DNA from: Oscillibacter sp. ER4
GTDB lineage: Bacteria; Bacillota; Clostridia; Oscillospirales; Oscillospiraceae
Length of the DNA: 64,000 nt
Reading direction: 5' to 3'
Assembly: GCF_000765235.1 (NCBI RefSeq)
Contig: NZ_JPJG01000029.1
Coordinates: 1 to 64,000, forward strand
In this document: positions 7,689-16,035 of the stretch, one piece after another
Layout: the number at the start of each line of letters is the position of its first letter
Numbering within the stretch: position 1 is the first letter of the stretch
Notes under the pieces: model-generated
Told to the model about the DNA's origin: nothing
Seen by the model: the letters and a program-made list of their open reading frames with translations, nothing else
Database searches by the model: none
Program-made: the position numbers and the translations under genes

Positions 7689-9539
7689 TTACCGCCCGCC
7701 CGCTGTGCCGAACAGCGCCTCCTTGTAGGCCGGGGCATGGACTTCCAGTAAATACCGCTCATTGCCGCATTTGAACAGGCACACGCCCCGCTGGGGGAAG
7801 CGGATGAGGTTGTACTCCGCCTCCTCCAACTGGAGCAGGTCCATATAAAAACGCTTGTCAATGGAGCCACAGTTGAAGATGAACTGGTGGGGCGGAATAG
7901 CGAACAGGGGCTTGGTCAGTTCCCGGATGCCCTCCCGGTCAAAGTCCTCCAGATTCTGAGAGGCCATGATGAGATTAGATTCCTTTTTGCGGACGCGCTT
8001 CAAGGTGTTGCGGATATACTCGATGATGGTGGTCCCCACCGACACATTGTCCGACAACCACACATACAACTCATCCAGCGTCGCCGTAGTATTGCCAATG
8101 GTCAGCAGGCGGTCGGACATATAGGAGAGGATGTTGAAGAGCATGGCCCCCCGCACATTCTTGCTGGCCTGCAAGAGTCCCTTTACGCCGAAAACAATAA
8201 AGCGGGAGGAGGTCACATTGGTGTGTCCATTGAAGAACTGTGCTTCGGCGCCCTGGCACATGGAGTGGAGGCCCAGCAGGATCTCCTGCAGCAGTTCCTT
8301 TGTGTACAGCTGGTGCTGGGTTTCATCGTACTCCCGGTACTCCTGTTCAATGAGTTCATAGAGGTCAGAGAGGATGGGATAGTCCTGGGGCTTGAGACCG
8401 GCGAAGTTGGTATTGTCGCAGATACCCCACCTGGCGTACAGCTTGCCCACCATGATCTCAATGGCGTCGATGTGCCGGTCTGAAAAATCCTTGTAGGCCC
8501 GGAAAAAGTCCTTGAGGAAGGAGATGTGCTGGCTCAGACGGGTGGACTTACGGAATGCCTCCGGCGCGTCCCTGTCCTCCGGGCCGCTGCCATCATCCCA
8601 GCACTTGGGCTCCAGCGGGTTGATGCGGTACACGCCGCCCATCAGATCCATGAAACAGCCGCCCACGGTTTCGCACATATCCCGCTGTTCATGCTCCACA
8701 TCCAGAGAGATCACGGACTTGCCCGCCTCGAGGAAGTTGAGCAGGAGCAGTTTGAGCAGATAGCTCTTGCCCTGACCGGAGTTGCCGAGGATCAGAATAT
8801 TGGCGGAGGTCTTATCGTCATCCCGCTTGTCGAAGTCCACGAGGATATTGGCCCCGTACTTGTCCTTGCCGATGTAGAATCCGTGTGGGTCGGTCTTGCC
8901 ACTGTAGTTGAAGGGGTACAGATTGGCCACGCTGGATGCGGGTAGGACCCGTTCAAACTGGGCGCCGAAGGTGTTGCGGCCGGCTGGCATGACAGAAACA
9001 AACCCCTCCTGCTGGCGGAGCATGAGCCGGTCAACATTGAGCTTGGAGCGGACCAGTTCAGTCAGCACATCGGTCTGAAGCAGCTTGAGTGCGTCATAGT
9101 CCGGGGCGGTCAATTCCAGGAACACCGCGCAGTGGAGCAGAGGCTCGCGATTGCGGTGCATGGAGGAGACCAGAGTGACCACATCCTGCAGGTTGGCCTC
9201 GGCGGTGACTGTCTGCTGGAGATCCTCGGTGCTGGAACGGGACATCCGGTGCTTGTTGGCAGCGTTGTGGATGATCCGGCGTTCCTCGCTGGGAGTGACC
9301 TGCCGGGTGTAGATGCGAATAGTGACACCGTCCATCTCGCCCAGATGCCGCAGGATGGCCTGCTCATCGGTAGAGGTGGGGTACTCCCGCAAGGCCCACA
9401 CACAGCGGCAGGTGTTGCCGCACAGGTAGTGGTCCACCTTGAAGTCAATGACCGAAGGGGCGACCATATCAAGAAAATCCTTGATATATGGTTCCTCCGC
9501 CGCAGGCCGGGGTATATTCTTTTTTCTGTTTTTCGGCAA
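7689..9539 (-). CDS. VirB4-family conjugation ATPase
   Basis: 616 residues. Walker A is GNSGQGKS at about residue 255; the Walker B region is TATLDELYVWLSD around residue 485, and the C-terminal ASQNLEDF segment is typical of VirB4/TraC ATPases. It powers assembly and substrate transfer of the type IV secretion channel at the membrane. The start is a TTG with AGGAGG eight bases upstream; that ribosome site is also one arm of a short hairpin. The family is usually about 800 residues; here the N-terminal region is short and a separate 193-residue VirB4-N-terminal-like gene precedes it. It lacks the Met tail of the cargo genes. Confidence 0.95.
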   Translation of the reverse strand: MPKNRKKNIPRPAAEEPYIKDFLDMVAPSVIDFKVDHYLCGNTCRCVWALREYPTSTDEQAILRHLGEMDGVTIRIYTRQVTPSEERRIIHNAANKHRMSRSSTEDLQQTVTAEANLQDVVTLVSSMHRNREPLLHCAVFLELTAPDYDALKLLQTDVLTELVRSKLNVDRLMLRQQEGFVSVMPAGRNTFGAQFERVLPASSVANLYPFNYSGKTDPHGFYIGKDKYGANILVDFDKRDDDKTSANILILGNSGQGKSYLLKLLLLNFLEAGKSVISLDVEHEQRDMCETVGGCFMDLMGGVYRINPLEPKCWDDGSGPEDRDAPEAFRKSTRLSQHISFLKDFFRAYKDFSDRHIDAIEIMVGKLYARWGICDNTNFAGLKPQDYPILSDLYELIEQEYREYDETQHQLYTKELLQEILLGLHSMCQGAEAQFFNGHTNVTSSRFIVFGVKGLLQASKNVRGAMLFNILSYMSDRLLTIGNTTATLDELYVWLSDNVSVGTTIIEYIRNTLKRVRKKESNLIMASQNLEDFDREGIRELTKPLFAIPPHQFIFNCGSIDKRFYMDLLQLEEAEYNLIRFPQRGVCLFKCGNERYLLEVHAPAYKEALFGTAGGR

Positions 9540-9548
9540 TGAAAAAAC

Positions 9549-9629
9549 CTCCTGTCCAGGCCGGCAGGAGATCTTTTATTGCGCTGTTTTTTCCTGATAT
9601 GGCCCGGAAGTTCTCCTGACGGCCATATC
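9549..9629 (-). promoter_or_regulatory. Two hairpins in the VirB4 leader, one covering the ribosome binding site
   Basis: In the 112-bp gap before VirB4, an outer hairpin (GATATGGCC with GGCCATATC, 9596-9629) is followed by a second (CTCCTG with CAGGAG, 9549-9570). The second pairs the AGGAGG ribosome site of the TTG-started VirB4 gene. This arrangement could lower translation of the ATPase; that effect is inferred, the inverted repeats are seen. Confidence 0.5.
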
Positions 9630-9651
9630 AAATTAAGTTGCGGGTCACAGA

Positions 9652-10233
9652 TCAGTCATTCAAAATGATCCAGCGTTCCCCATCGTAATCTTCATACTTT
9701 TCTGTGGTAGCGTTCTGCTCGAAGTACACTCCCAGCATGCGCTTGAGATCCTCGCCGCTGGCGAGGCTTACCTTAAATCCCTGATCTTCAAGGCTTTTTT
9801 GGATGCGGGAGAGATGGGTGTGCAGTTCCATCCCTGTTTCCTCCCGCAGCCGGACCAGCATGAAAAACTCACGGGCAGTCGCCATCTGGATCTGCAGGCG
9901 GTCCAGGGATTTTGCGTCCGCCTCCAACAGCCGACTGATGACCGGCAGGTCCTCCTCAGCGGCCCGCTGGCGGTAGTAGCGCTTGTTGTCCTCAAAGCTC
10001 TCTTTGGAGTTGAGGGCCAGCATCTCGATCTCAGCCTGTCCTTTGAGGACGGTCATGAGAGCATAGATGCGGTTGCTCACAGCCTCCGGGGGCTGGACCG
10101 AGAGGTTGGTGGGTTTGATGGCAAAGAAGGTCAGCCGCACGTGGCCGGTCTTCAGGCCGCTGTCGGTGATCTCGTCGATCCCGATGAGCTGCCGTGTGGT
10201 CTGCTTGGCTTTTGCCTCTTTTTTTCTGCTCAT
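9652..10233 (-). CDS. VirB4 N-terminal-like conjugation protein
   Basis: 193 residues, basic N-terminus, no membrane segment. The segment LTFFAIKPTNLSVQPPEAV and the following helical part with repeated Arg/Glu (KRYYRQRAAEEDLPVI, FFMLVRLREE) resemble the N-terminal, non-ATPase region of VirB4/TrbE proteins that contacts the channel. It sits between PrgI and VirB4, overlapping the PrgI stop as ATGA. Together with the 616-residue ATPase it adds up to about a full-length VirB4, but both proteins have their own N-terminal-like region, so this is more likely a separate partner than a broken gene. Identification is by resemblance only. Confidence 0.65.
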   Translation of the reverse strand: MSRKKEAKAKQTTRQLIGIDEITDSGLKTGHVRLTFFAIKPTNLSVQPPEAVSNRIYALMTVLKGQAEIEMLALNSKESFEDNKRYYRQRAAEEDLPVISRLLEADAKSLDRLQIQMATAREFFMLVRLREETGMELHTHLSRIQKSLEDQGFKVSLASGEDLKRMLGVYFEQNATTEKYEDYDGERWIILND

Positions 10234-10520
10234 TCTTTATCACTCCTGTTCTTTGTTGAGCCGCACAGTCCCCAGGCATAGGTCTGCTGGCCCAGGAGAA
10301 AATATCGAATCGCATAGCGCAGGAAGTCCAAAATGCTGGTATCTTCCAGCCGAATGGAGAGAAATGCATAGGCCGCGGTGACCACCACCGGGGGCAGGAG
10401 GCCCAGTTGGGCCATGGCGAATACGGAGATCAGGGCGCCCACGCCGACAATGGCGATGTCCCGCAGCTCCCACAGCCATAAAACCGCTTTTGATTTCAGG
10501 TTGTCCGGATAGATATACAC
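10230..10520 (-). CDS. PrgI-family conjugation membrane protein
   Basis: 96 residues with the PrgI layout: a short N-terminal strand (YIYPDNLKSKAVLWLW), two membrane helices at about residues 20-55, and a C-terminal segment with FLRYAIRYFLLGQQTYAW. PrgI proteins sit next to VirB4 in Gram-positive type IV systems and form part of the inner channel (VirB3-like role). The start is GTG with GAGGTGA upstream, 11 bp after the previous stop. Coupled to the next gene by a four-base overlap. Confidence 0.9.
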   Translation of the reverse strand: MYIYPDNLKSKAVLWLWELRDIAIVGVGALISVFAMAQLGLLPPVVVTAAYAFLSIRLEDTSILDFLRYAIRYFLLGQQTYAWGLCGSTKNRSDKE

Positions 10521-10531
10521 TTACGTTCACC

Positions 10532-11098
10532 TCACATTGTCATGCTCATTCCAAATCCCTGTTCATCCTGTTCAGGATCGGGTTCCTGACTTTGCGCTTC
10601 GTCTCGCTCCTGCGTTTCGCTCTGGTTTTGTTCCAGCTCCCAGGAGCGGAGCTCCTGAGCCACCACCCCCACAACAAAGGCCCGTTTGGACATACCTTTG
10701 TGTGCCTCGAGATACTGCTCAACACGTTGGAAAAGCGTCTCGGGCATGGTGATTGCCAGCGTCCGTTCTTTCTTGTTTTCCTGTATGGCCGCATCCTGGA
10801 GCGGCTCCTCACCCTGTTCCCACTGGCCCAACGCCTGATTCAGAAGGCTCTGGACAAATGCCTTTTGGGTGAGCGGTGAATGGGCATCCAAATACGACTT
10901 CAACTGCTGGAACATCTCCTCTGAAATCTGAACGGCCAAAGTACGCTGTTCCTGCCTCGGTGTGGCAGGCTGGTCCAGATAGGCGGTGAGTACCTTGGTG
11001 AGATACTCGCCATTGGTCATCTCCGGATCTTTGTTTTCCATCAGCCGCTTATGAAGTGACTCTGGAATCAAACCACAGAGATTTTTCATGGGTTCCAT
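10532..11098 (-). CDS. Protein of three ribbon-helix-helix-like repeats with Met-rich tail
   Basis: 188 residues from an ATG with AAAGGAG upstream. Three similar units of ~45-50 residues follow each other: NLCGLIPESLHKRL..., RTLAVQISEEMFQQL... and RTLAITMPETLFQRV..., each a strand followed by two helices as in Arc/MetJ-type ribbon-helix-helix DNA-binding domains. Charged linkers separate them. A single chain with three such units would be unusual because the fold normally dimerises. The last 30 residues are Glu/Gln/Asp-rich, ending GFGMSMTM, the most complete Met tail. It sits between the cytosine methyltransferase and PrgI, so a role in control of transfer genes or at the origin of transfer is possible but inferred. 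Confidence 0.8.
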   Translation of the reverse strand: MEPMKNLCGLIPESLHKRLMENKDPEMTNGEYLTKVLTAYLDQPATPRQEQRTLAVQISEEMFQQLKSYLDAHSPLTQKAFVQSLLNQALGQWEQGEEPLQDAAIQENKKERTLAITMPETLFQRVEQYLEAHKGMSKRAFVVGVVAQELRSWELEQNQSETQERDEAQSQEPDPEQDEQGFGMSMTM

Positions 11099-11116
11099 GT
11101 TAATAGCTCCTTTCAC

Positions 11117-13093
11117 TTATTCTGTTGAGTCAGTAAACGCCAATGCGATCCCCCGCAGGACAAAGTCCACGCAGGGGATCGCCACAGAGTTGCCCAGCGC
11201 CTTGTACCGGGCGGAGTCGGAGGCGCCTGGCAGGTCGGTCCAGTGATCCGGGAACCCCTGGAGCCTCTCGCATTCCAGCGGGGTCAGCCGGCGGATGAAT
11301 TGCCCGGTTCGGACTGGGTGAATAGAGTTGAGGGAACTTCCGGTGGCGCCCTGTTGAAGCGCACCGTGCAAATCGCCGTTCTCCCGGCCATTCCTGCAGT
11401 CTAACTCAGCCACATCCATTACCAGGTCTGTCGCGTCCTTATGCTGGCGGGCGCTCTGGGTGCTGGCTACTGCATCCTTTCGGAACACATCCACCCGCTG
11501 TCTGCTGAACATAGCGTGAGCAGGTTCTTGGGTTGGAGCACTTTCCTGCGCGATCAACGGAACATTGTTGCCGCCGGTTCCGTATCGGGCGGACATGGTG
11601 GGCGCTACGGCATGGGGGCCGGTGTAGCGGGCGTCGATGCCATGGTTTTCGAACAATACCGGCTGATTATTGCCGCTCAGCCCTGCCGCCGCGGTTATGG
11701 TTGGGCAGACGCCCACGCCGAGCTCCGCGCCGCCCTGCTGGGTGGCGAGCACCAGTGGCTGGTAGCCATGTTCCTGCGCCCGGAGTGTCCCAGCAACATC
11801 TTCACTACAGGCCATCATATTTCCGCCCTGGTCGTTAAGACAAATGACAGGCTGATGGCTTCCCATCTGCGCCCGCAGGGTAGCCGTCTTATTTTCTGTC
11901 AAATCCATCCGCTCTCCCCCCTGGTCATTAAGGCATAGAATGGATGGCATACAGTTTCCGCTGGCGGTCCCTTTTAATGTGGGCGCAATTTCCTCGCTAT
12001 AGCCAATACTTCCTGCGGAAGCTCCGGCTCCAGCAGAAAAACCGGCCGTAAAAATGGCGGGATACCCCTGTCCAGGCATACCACCGCCTTCGCTCAGCGA
12101 GGTGTGCCGCTCCTCAGAGAGAAAGCAGTCACCGTTGCCTTTGGCCGTGATCCCGGCCACAAAGGTCTGCTGTTTCATCCCAGGCTGGGCGGTCAGCGCT
12201 GCGGCGACATCGCGCAGATCCCGCACCTCATCCCGCTGATTGGCGGCAAAGGCGGTGATCACACCGTTCCGTCCGGTGGACATCCCGCAGTTTACGCCGA
12301 GGGTGGCCGCCTTTTCTCCCACCAGGTCTCCGTTGTATCCGTCGAATCCAATGGAGGCTGTCCCGCCTGGAGGATCAGCGCCTCCCTGAGCTGGGGCGGA
12401 AGTTCTTTGCCTCTGGCTTCTGCCCGGCGTAGAATCCCTAAGCAGGCGGTCCTGCTCAAATAGTATTTGGATGGCACTTCGTCCTGCAAAATCCGCGACA
12501 AGGAAGATTCTCTTTCTTCGCTGGGCGACACCCCAGAATTGAGCATCCAAGACTCTCCAAGCCAGGCTGAATTGATCTCCCAGAATGATTGCCCCAGCAG
12601 ATTCCCAGCGCCCGGAGTCAGGTCGAGGCACTGAACAGGAGCTGTCTTTAATTCGGACGATCTCCTCGAGGACGATGCGGAAGTCTTCGCCTTCGGCCGA
12701 GCTGAACGCTCCTGGGACATTTTCCCAGCACATATATCGAGGTCGAATAGCGTGAGCTGTTCTGCCGCGCGGCTCATCTGCATCCCTCATTTCTTTTACA
12801 ACACGGATCTGCTCCATAAACAGGCCGGAACGCTCCCCGGCAAGACCTGCTCTGGCCCCCGCCACGCTGAGATCCTGACAGGGTGAGCCCCCTGTGATAA
12901 TGTCCACCGGGGGGAGTTCGGCGCCGTTTAACTTCGTGATGTCCCCGACATGGAGCATGGAGGGGAACCTCTTTCTTGTCACTTCGATGGGGAAGGCTTC
13001 GATCTCGCTGGCCCACACCGGCTCGATGCCGTTGCGGACCGCCGCGAGGGGGAACCCTCCGATTCCATCGAACAGGCTGCCCAGCGTGGGCAT
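11117..13093 (-). CDS. C5-cytosine DNA methyltransferase with repeat-expanded insert
   Basis: 658 residues. Motifs in order: LFDGIGGF (I, AdoMet binding), GGSPCQDLS (IV, catalytic Cys), WENVPGAF (VI), QRRKRIFLVA (VIII), then after a very long insert RRLTPLECERLQGFP (IX) and ARYKALGNSVAIP (X). It methylates C5 of cytosine in double-stranded DNA; no restriction enzyme is adjacent, so it is an orphan methylase, likely protecting the element after transfer. The target-recognition insert (about residues 250-560) contains repeated CLNDQGG...TLRAQ...QPV units as seen in some phage enzymes. Coupled to the upstream gene by TAATG. No Met tail. Confidence 0.96.
   Translation of the reverse strand: MPTLGSLFDGIGGFPLAAVRNGIEPVWASEIEAFPIEVTRKRFPSMLHVGDITKLNGAELPPVDIITGGSPCQDLSVAGARAGLAGERSGLFMEQIRVVKEMRDADEPRGRTAHAIRPRYMCWENVPGAFSSAEGEDFRIVLEEIVRIKDSSCSVPRPDSGRWESAGAIILGDQFSLAWRVLDAQFWGVAQRRKRIFLVADFAGRSAIQILFEQDRLLRDSTPGRSQRQRTSAPAQGGADPPGGTASIGFDGYNGDLVGEKAATLGVNCGMSTGRNGVITAFAANQRDEVRDLRDVAAALTAQPGMKQQTFVAGITAKGNGDCFLSEERHTSLSEGGGMPGQGYPAIFTAGFSAGAGASAGSIGYSEEIAPTLKGTASGNCMPSILCLNDQGGERMDLTENKTATLRAQMGSHQPVICLNDQGGNMMACSEDVAGTLRAQEHGYQPLVLATQQGGAELGVGVCPTITAAAGLSGNNQPVLFENHGIDARYTGPHAVAPTMSARYGTGGNNVPLIAQESAPTQEPAHAMFSRQRVDVFRKDAVASTQSARQHKDATDLVMDVAELDCRNGRENGDLHGALQQGATGSSLNSIHPVRTGQFIRRLTPLECERLQGFPDHWTDLPGASDSARYKALGNSVAIPCVDFVLRGIALAFTDSTE
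11590..12060 (-). repeat. Imperfect coding repeats in the methyltransferase insert
   Basis: Within the methyltransferase two clear copies of a CLNDQGG-x(n)-TLRAQ-x(n)-QPV unit (near 11,830 and 11,925) and weaker related segments (ATQQGG, APTLKG, APTMSARYGTGGNNVP) follow each other. The copies differ at the DNA level, so they are old or under selection at protein level. Confidence 0.6.
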
Positions 13094-13482
13094 TATGCCA
13101 TACCCATGCTCTGCCCTGGAGCTTCGCTTTGCTCCATCTCAGCGGGCAGAGCCTCCTGCTTGATTTCCAGCTCCCCAATCTGTCGGATGGGGATGCCGAG
13201 CCGTTGGGCCTCCTCAATCTCACGGGCCATGCCGGAACTGATCCGGTCGCCGCAGCACCACAGTTCGTCGCAGACTTCCAGCACTCGATGCCCCAGCCGA
13301 AGCCCAGTTTCCCGTTCCGCGGGATCGCTGTCATCCAGCATCTGCGGGTAGAGCAGGTGGACGGCGATGGGAGTATGACCCTGGCGGATCGCATAGCGGC
13401 AGGCTTTTTTCGCAAACGCAATGTTCGCCTCAATCTCTCCGGCAAAGGGAGAAGCGATATAAATCAGTTTTTCTCTGCTCAT
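13093..13482 (-). CDS. DUF4406/nucleoside deoxyribosyltransferase-like protein
   Basis: 129 residues. The start LIYIASPFAG, followed by a helix and CRYAIRQGHTPIAVHLLYPQ, then VLEVCDELWCCGDRISSGMAREIEEAQRLGIPI, matches the Rossmann-like fold of DUF4406/DUF7768 proteins related to nucleoside 2-deoxyribosyltransferases. These are widespread in phages and conjugative elements; a role in nucleotide metabolism is plausible but unproven. Coupled on both sides (ATGA with TrbL, TAATG with the methyltransferase). The C-terminus is a Glu/Gln-rich linker ending SMGMA, a Met tail added to a compact enzyme-like domain. Confidence 0.8.
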   Translation of the reverse strand: MSREKLIYIASPFAGEIEANIAFAKKACRYAIRQGHTPIAVHLLYPQMLDDSDPAERETGLRLGHRVLEVCDELWCCGDRISSGMAREIEEAQRLGIPIRQIGELEIKQEALPAEMEQSEAPGQSMGMA

Positions 13483-14384
13483 TTCGCCACCCCCACTGCC
13501 TGTACCACGGTGCGGGTGGTGTTGATTGCCGACTGTGCCGCGTAGACGGCGGACATGATGTTGGCGCGGGTGGAGGTATCCAGCCCGAAGGCGCCGCAGA
13601 TCCGCGGCACCTCACCGGCCGACAGCATCAGCCCAAGGCCCAGCAGCGCGTGGTCTTTCAGCACCAACAGTCCCGCTGTGAGGATGGTGGCCTGCAGGAA
13701 GGTGGTCAGGCACAGGCCGATGATCTGCTTGCACCACTGCACAAAGCCGTCCATGTAGCCGCGGGGCACCGAGAACATATACAGGGAGCCCACAGCGATC
13801 TGGATGAGCAGGATGCCGCCGCGCTTAAGATTGGAGAAAAAGCACTTGATGATGGCGTATCCCATCATGATGATAATGAAAATGACCATGATGGGACTGG
13901 TGATGCTGCCGATCCCGCCAAACACACCGGAGGCCGCTGCCGTTCCGATATCCACTTCTTGCAGGGAAGTGATGATATCTGTGGAGAGGACGTCAAAGCT
14001 CTCCCCATACCCGGTGATCCCGGAGGTCAGGCTGGCCTGTAGGGTGACGGAGAGCTTGTAAAGCTCTACCGGCACCAGGGTAAAGCAGCTCACCGCCATA
14101 AAACCCTTGATGGCGTTGAGCGCGGCGTCTTTGACATTGGCCCGTCCGGTCTGGTATTCGATCCCGACCTCGAACACGGCCACCACCAGCCCGACAACAT
14201 ACAGCGCCCAGGCCAGATAAGAAAAAAAGAGGACGATGGACTGTACCCAGCTCATCTCGAAGAGTTCAACGCCCATGTTCCCCATCTCGGCAAAAAAGTT
14301 GCCAAAGAAGCCCACGAGCTGGCTGTAGACCCAGTCGATGAACTGGTCCATCAGCCCGCCGAGGAAAAAGTCCAATATAAACAT
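13479..14384 (-). CDS. TrbL/VirB6-like conjugal transfer membrane protein
   Basis: 301 residues with about six membrane segments (near residues 45-70, 85-105, 155-180, 190-210, 220-240 and 250-265) and the GG/Ala-rich loops of TrbL/VirB6-type channel proteins. It begins MFILDFFLGGLMDQFIDWVYSQL, the N-terminus typical of the clostridial version. It forms the membrane pore of the type IV system with PrgI and VirB4. Overlaps the downstream DUF4406-like gene by four bases. Ends without Met tail. Confidence 0.88.
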   Translation of the reverse strand: MFILDFFLGGLMDQFIDWVYSQLVGFFGNFFAEMGNMGVELFEMSWVQSIVLFFSYLAWALYVVGLVVAVFEVGIEYQTGRANVKDAALNAIKGFMAVSCFTLVPVELYKLSVTLQASLTSGITGYGESFDVLSTDIITSLQEVDIGTAAASGVFGGIGSITSPIMVIFIIIMMGYAIIKCFFSNLKRGGILLIQIAVGSLYMFSVPRGYMDGFVQWCKQIIGLCLTTFLQATILTAGLLVLKDHALLGLGLMLSAGEVPRICGAFGLDTSTRANIMSAVYAAQSAINTTRTVVQAVGVAK

Positions 14385-14453
14385 CTGGTGGTTTCACCCC
14401 TTTGCGTAAGGGGGACCGTGCCAGTATTGGACGTATACTCCTGCTCAAAGGCA

Positions 14454-14481
14454 CAGGGGCCGTGACTTGGCACGGCCCCTG
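14454..14481 (-). terminator. GC-rich hairpin between accessory gene and TrbL
   Basis: CAGGGGCCGTG and CACGGCCCCTG form an 11-bp perfect stem with a 6-base loop, 22 bp after the stop at 14504. There is no T-run, so it may be an mRNA-processing or attenuation hairpin rather than a strong terminator. Confidence 0.55.
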
Positions 14482-14503
14482 CTTGGATTCACTTCCTGTC
14501 TTC

Positions 14504-14932
14504 TTAATACATTTGCGGGCTGTGCTCCTGCGCCTCATCCTGACGCTGGAACACTTGCAGATACTCATCTACCGCGCCCGCCAGCACCCTGTAATCTGCC
14601 TGAGTAGGCTGGTACACATACCAGCCCACCTTCCCGTAGTCATCCCAGAGGTGCGGTAAAACGCCATTCGGGAAGTTGGGGTTGCTTACCTTTTTCTTTC
14701 CCAGCAGATCGCCAAAGCGGAGGATATTCACATCCACCGCGCCCTCGGTCCGGTTCAGAACCGTCAGCTTGAGGGCATTGTACTGGCTGGCAATGTTCAG
14801 AGAAACGAACTCCAGCCTGGCCCGCAGATCCGGGTCAAGCTGGATGTAGGCCGACCTGCCCGCAAAGGATACTGGGCCGCTGGTTTTGCACTGCGTGAGG
14901 ATTTTCCTCAGCTCCTGCCCAAATGGATTCAT
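14504..14932 (-). CDS. Hypothetical ICE protein
   Basis: 142 residues from an ATG with GGGAGGGAAAG upstream; a longer frame exists but overlaps the previous gene. Soluble alpha/beta protein with FGQELRKILTQ at the N-terminus, LDPDLRARLEFVSLNIA in the middle and DDYGKVGWYVYQPTQADY towards the end. I recognise no family. The last residues HSPQMY place Met next to the end, as in other cargo proteins. Lies between the DUF4259-like gene and the hairpin before TrbL. Confidence 0.75.
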   Translation of the reverse strand: MNPFGQELRKILTQCKTSGPVSFAGRSAYIQLDPDLRARLEFVSLNIASQYNALKLTVLNRTEGAVDVNILRFGDLLGKKKVSNPNFPNGVLPHLWDDYGKVGWYVYQPTQADYRVLAGAVDEYLQVFQRQDEAQEHSPQMY

Positions 14933-14946
14933 GTTTCTTTCCCTCC

Positions 14947-15492
14947 CTACACGGTTAATTCCGGGGCAGCCGGAGCCGGTGGGCGGGCCAGCTCCAGCGT
15001 ACTGCTTTCCAAGGCCAGAACACCATCCAGCCGGTGAATAAGGCCCTCCATGTGTTTCTGCCACCTATCCCAATCTTTCGGATCAAACCAGCCGCCGGGC
15101 AGTTCGCCGGCTTTGATCTGTTGCTCCGCCCTGATCCTGGCATATTTCAAGGTATCCGCAAGGTAATCCCGAAGTTCCAGGAGAGCAGATCTTGATGCTG
15201 TAAACGAGGTGATGGAGCGGAACTTGTTGTCTTTGGCCGCCCACTCGTCATCATAGTCCAAACTGCCGGGATCACCGTCAAGATATTTTACAATGATCTC
15301 AGCCAGTGCCATAGGACTGGTATGCGCACGCCCCAGTTTTACATCACAGGGGGCATTCCATTGGTCTTTCTTTAATGGTTCAAGCATTTCCCCCAGGTCC
15401 AGCTGTCCGTCTTTCGGTAAATTGTGCCGGATACACCCAACTGCATCCAGTCCATCGTCGGATTCCAGTGCGGTGATTCCCCAACAGCCCAT
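14947..15492 (-). CDS. DUF4259-like protein
   Basis: 181 residues. The opening MGCWGITALESDDGLDAVG resembles the MGxWG...DDALD start of DUF4259 proteins, small soluble proteins of unknown function found in many bacteria. The rest is acidic and helical (SRSALLELRDYLADTLKYARIR). The ribosome site before the ATG is weak (GGAAGGCGG). Unlike most accessory genes here it ends in a Pro/Ala stretch without Met. Function unknown. Confidence 0.7.
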   Translation of the reverse strand: MGCWGITALESDDGLDAVGCIRHNLPKDGQLDLGEMLEPLKKDQWNAPCDVKLGRAHTSPMALAEIIVKYLDGDPGSLDYDDEWAAKDNKFRSITSFTASRSALLELRDYLADTLKYARIRAEQQIKAGELPGGWFDPKDWDRWQKHMEGLIHRLDGVLALESSTLELARPPAPAAPELTV

Positions 15493-15536
15493 AGAAACCG
15501 CCTTCCATTTCCGGCTTACGCCTCATCATTCTTGTC

Positions 15537-16001
15537 CTACATTTCCAGTTTCGGTCCAATCTGCTCCTGCTCATCCAGCCCAAATGCCTCGCGCATTTCC
15601 GCATCCGCCAGAATCCCGAACGCTTCCTGACAATCTGCGCAGCTCACGATCCAGGTCTTTCCTTCAAAGTACCGGAGCGTTTCCGCCAATATTCTGGTCT
15701 TCGGGTCCGAGGCAGAGAGAAGCTGCTCCACCCCCTCCCGCGAAAGATATTTGCGCTCTCCGCTCCAGGAGCCAATCACGCCGACAGTGTACTCAGGGAT
15801 TTCCACCGGCAGTATTTTACAATCCAGAACCGGATCTGGATCAAAGGTGAAAAACACATCAATGGGAGTATCTTCTACCACGCTTATCCCGATGCCGTAT
15901 GGACCTGCGCCTGCTCTGCACATCCCGGTAGACCGCTGGTACAACTCGTTAACCAATGAGAGCATTTTATTTCCGGATGGATTTGAAATTGGATATTCCA
16001 T
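15537..16001 (-). CDS. Hypothetical ICE protein
   Basis: 154 residues, ATG preceded by AGGAGGAAGG. Contains a Cys pair (VSCADCQEAFG) near residue 118, and an N-terminal half that looks like a beta-rich domain (GISVVEDTPIDVFFTFDPD). No membrane segment or signal. Ends IGPKLEM after a Gln/Glu linker. Located just downstream of the DUF3852 pilin-like gene, but nothing in it suggests a channel role. Family not recognised. Confidence 0.75.
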   Translation of the reverse strand: MEYPISNPSGNKMLSLVNELYQRSTGMCRAGAGPYGIGISVVEDTPIDVFFTFDPDPVLDCKILPVEIPEYTVGVIGSWSGERKYLSREGVEQLLSASDPKTRILAETLRYFEGKTWIVSCADCQEAFGILADAEMREAFGLDEQEQIGPKLEM

Positions 16002-16035
16002 TGGTCCCTTCCTCCTGTGTTCTCAGAATAATTCT

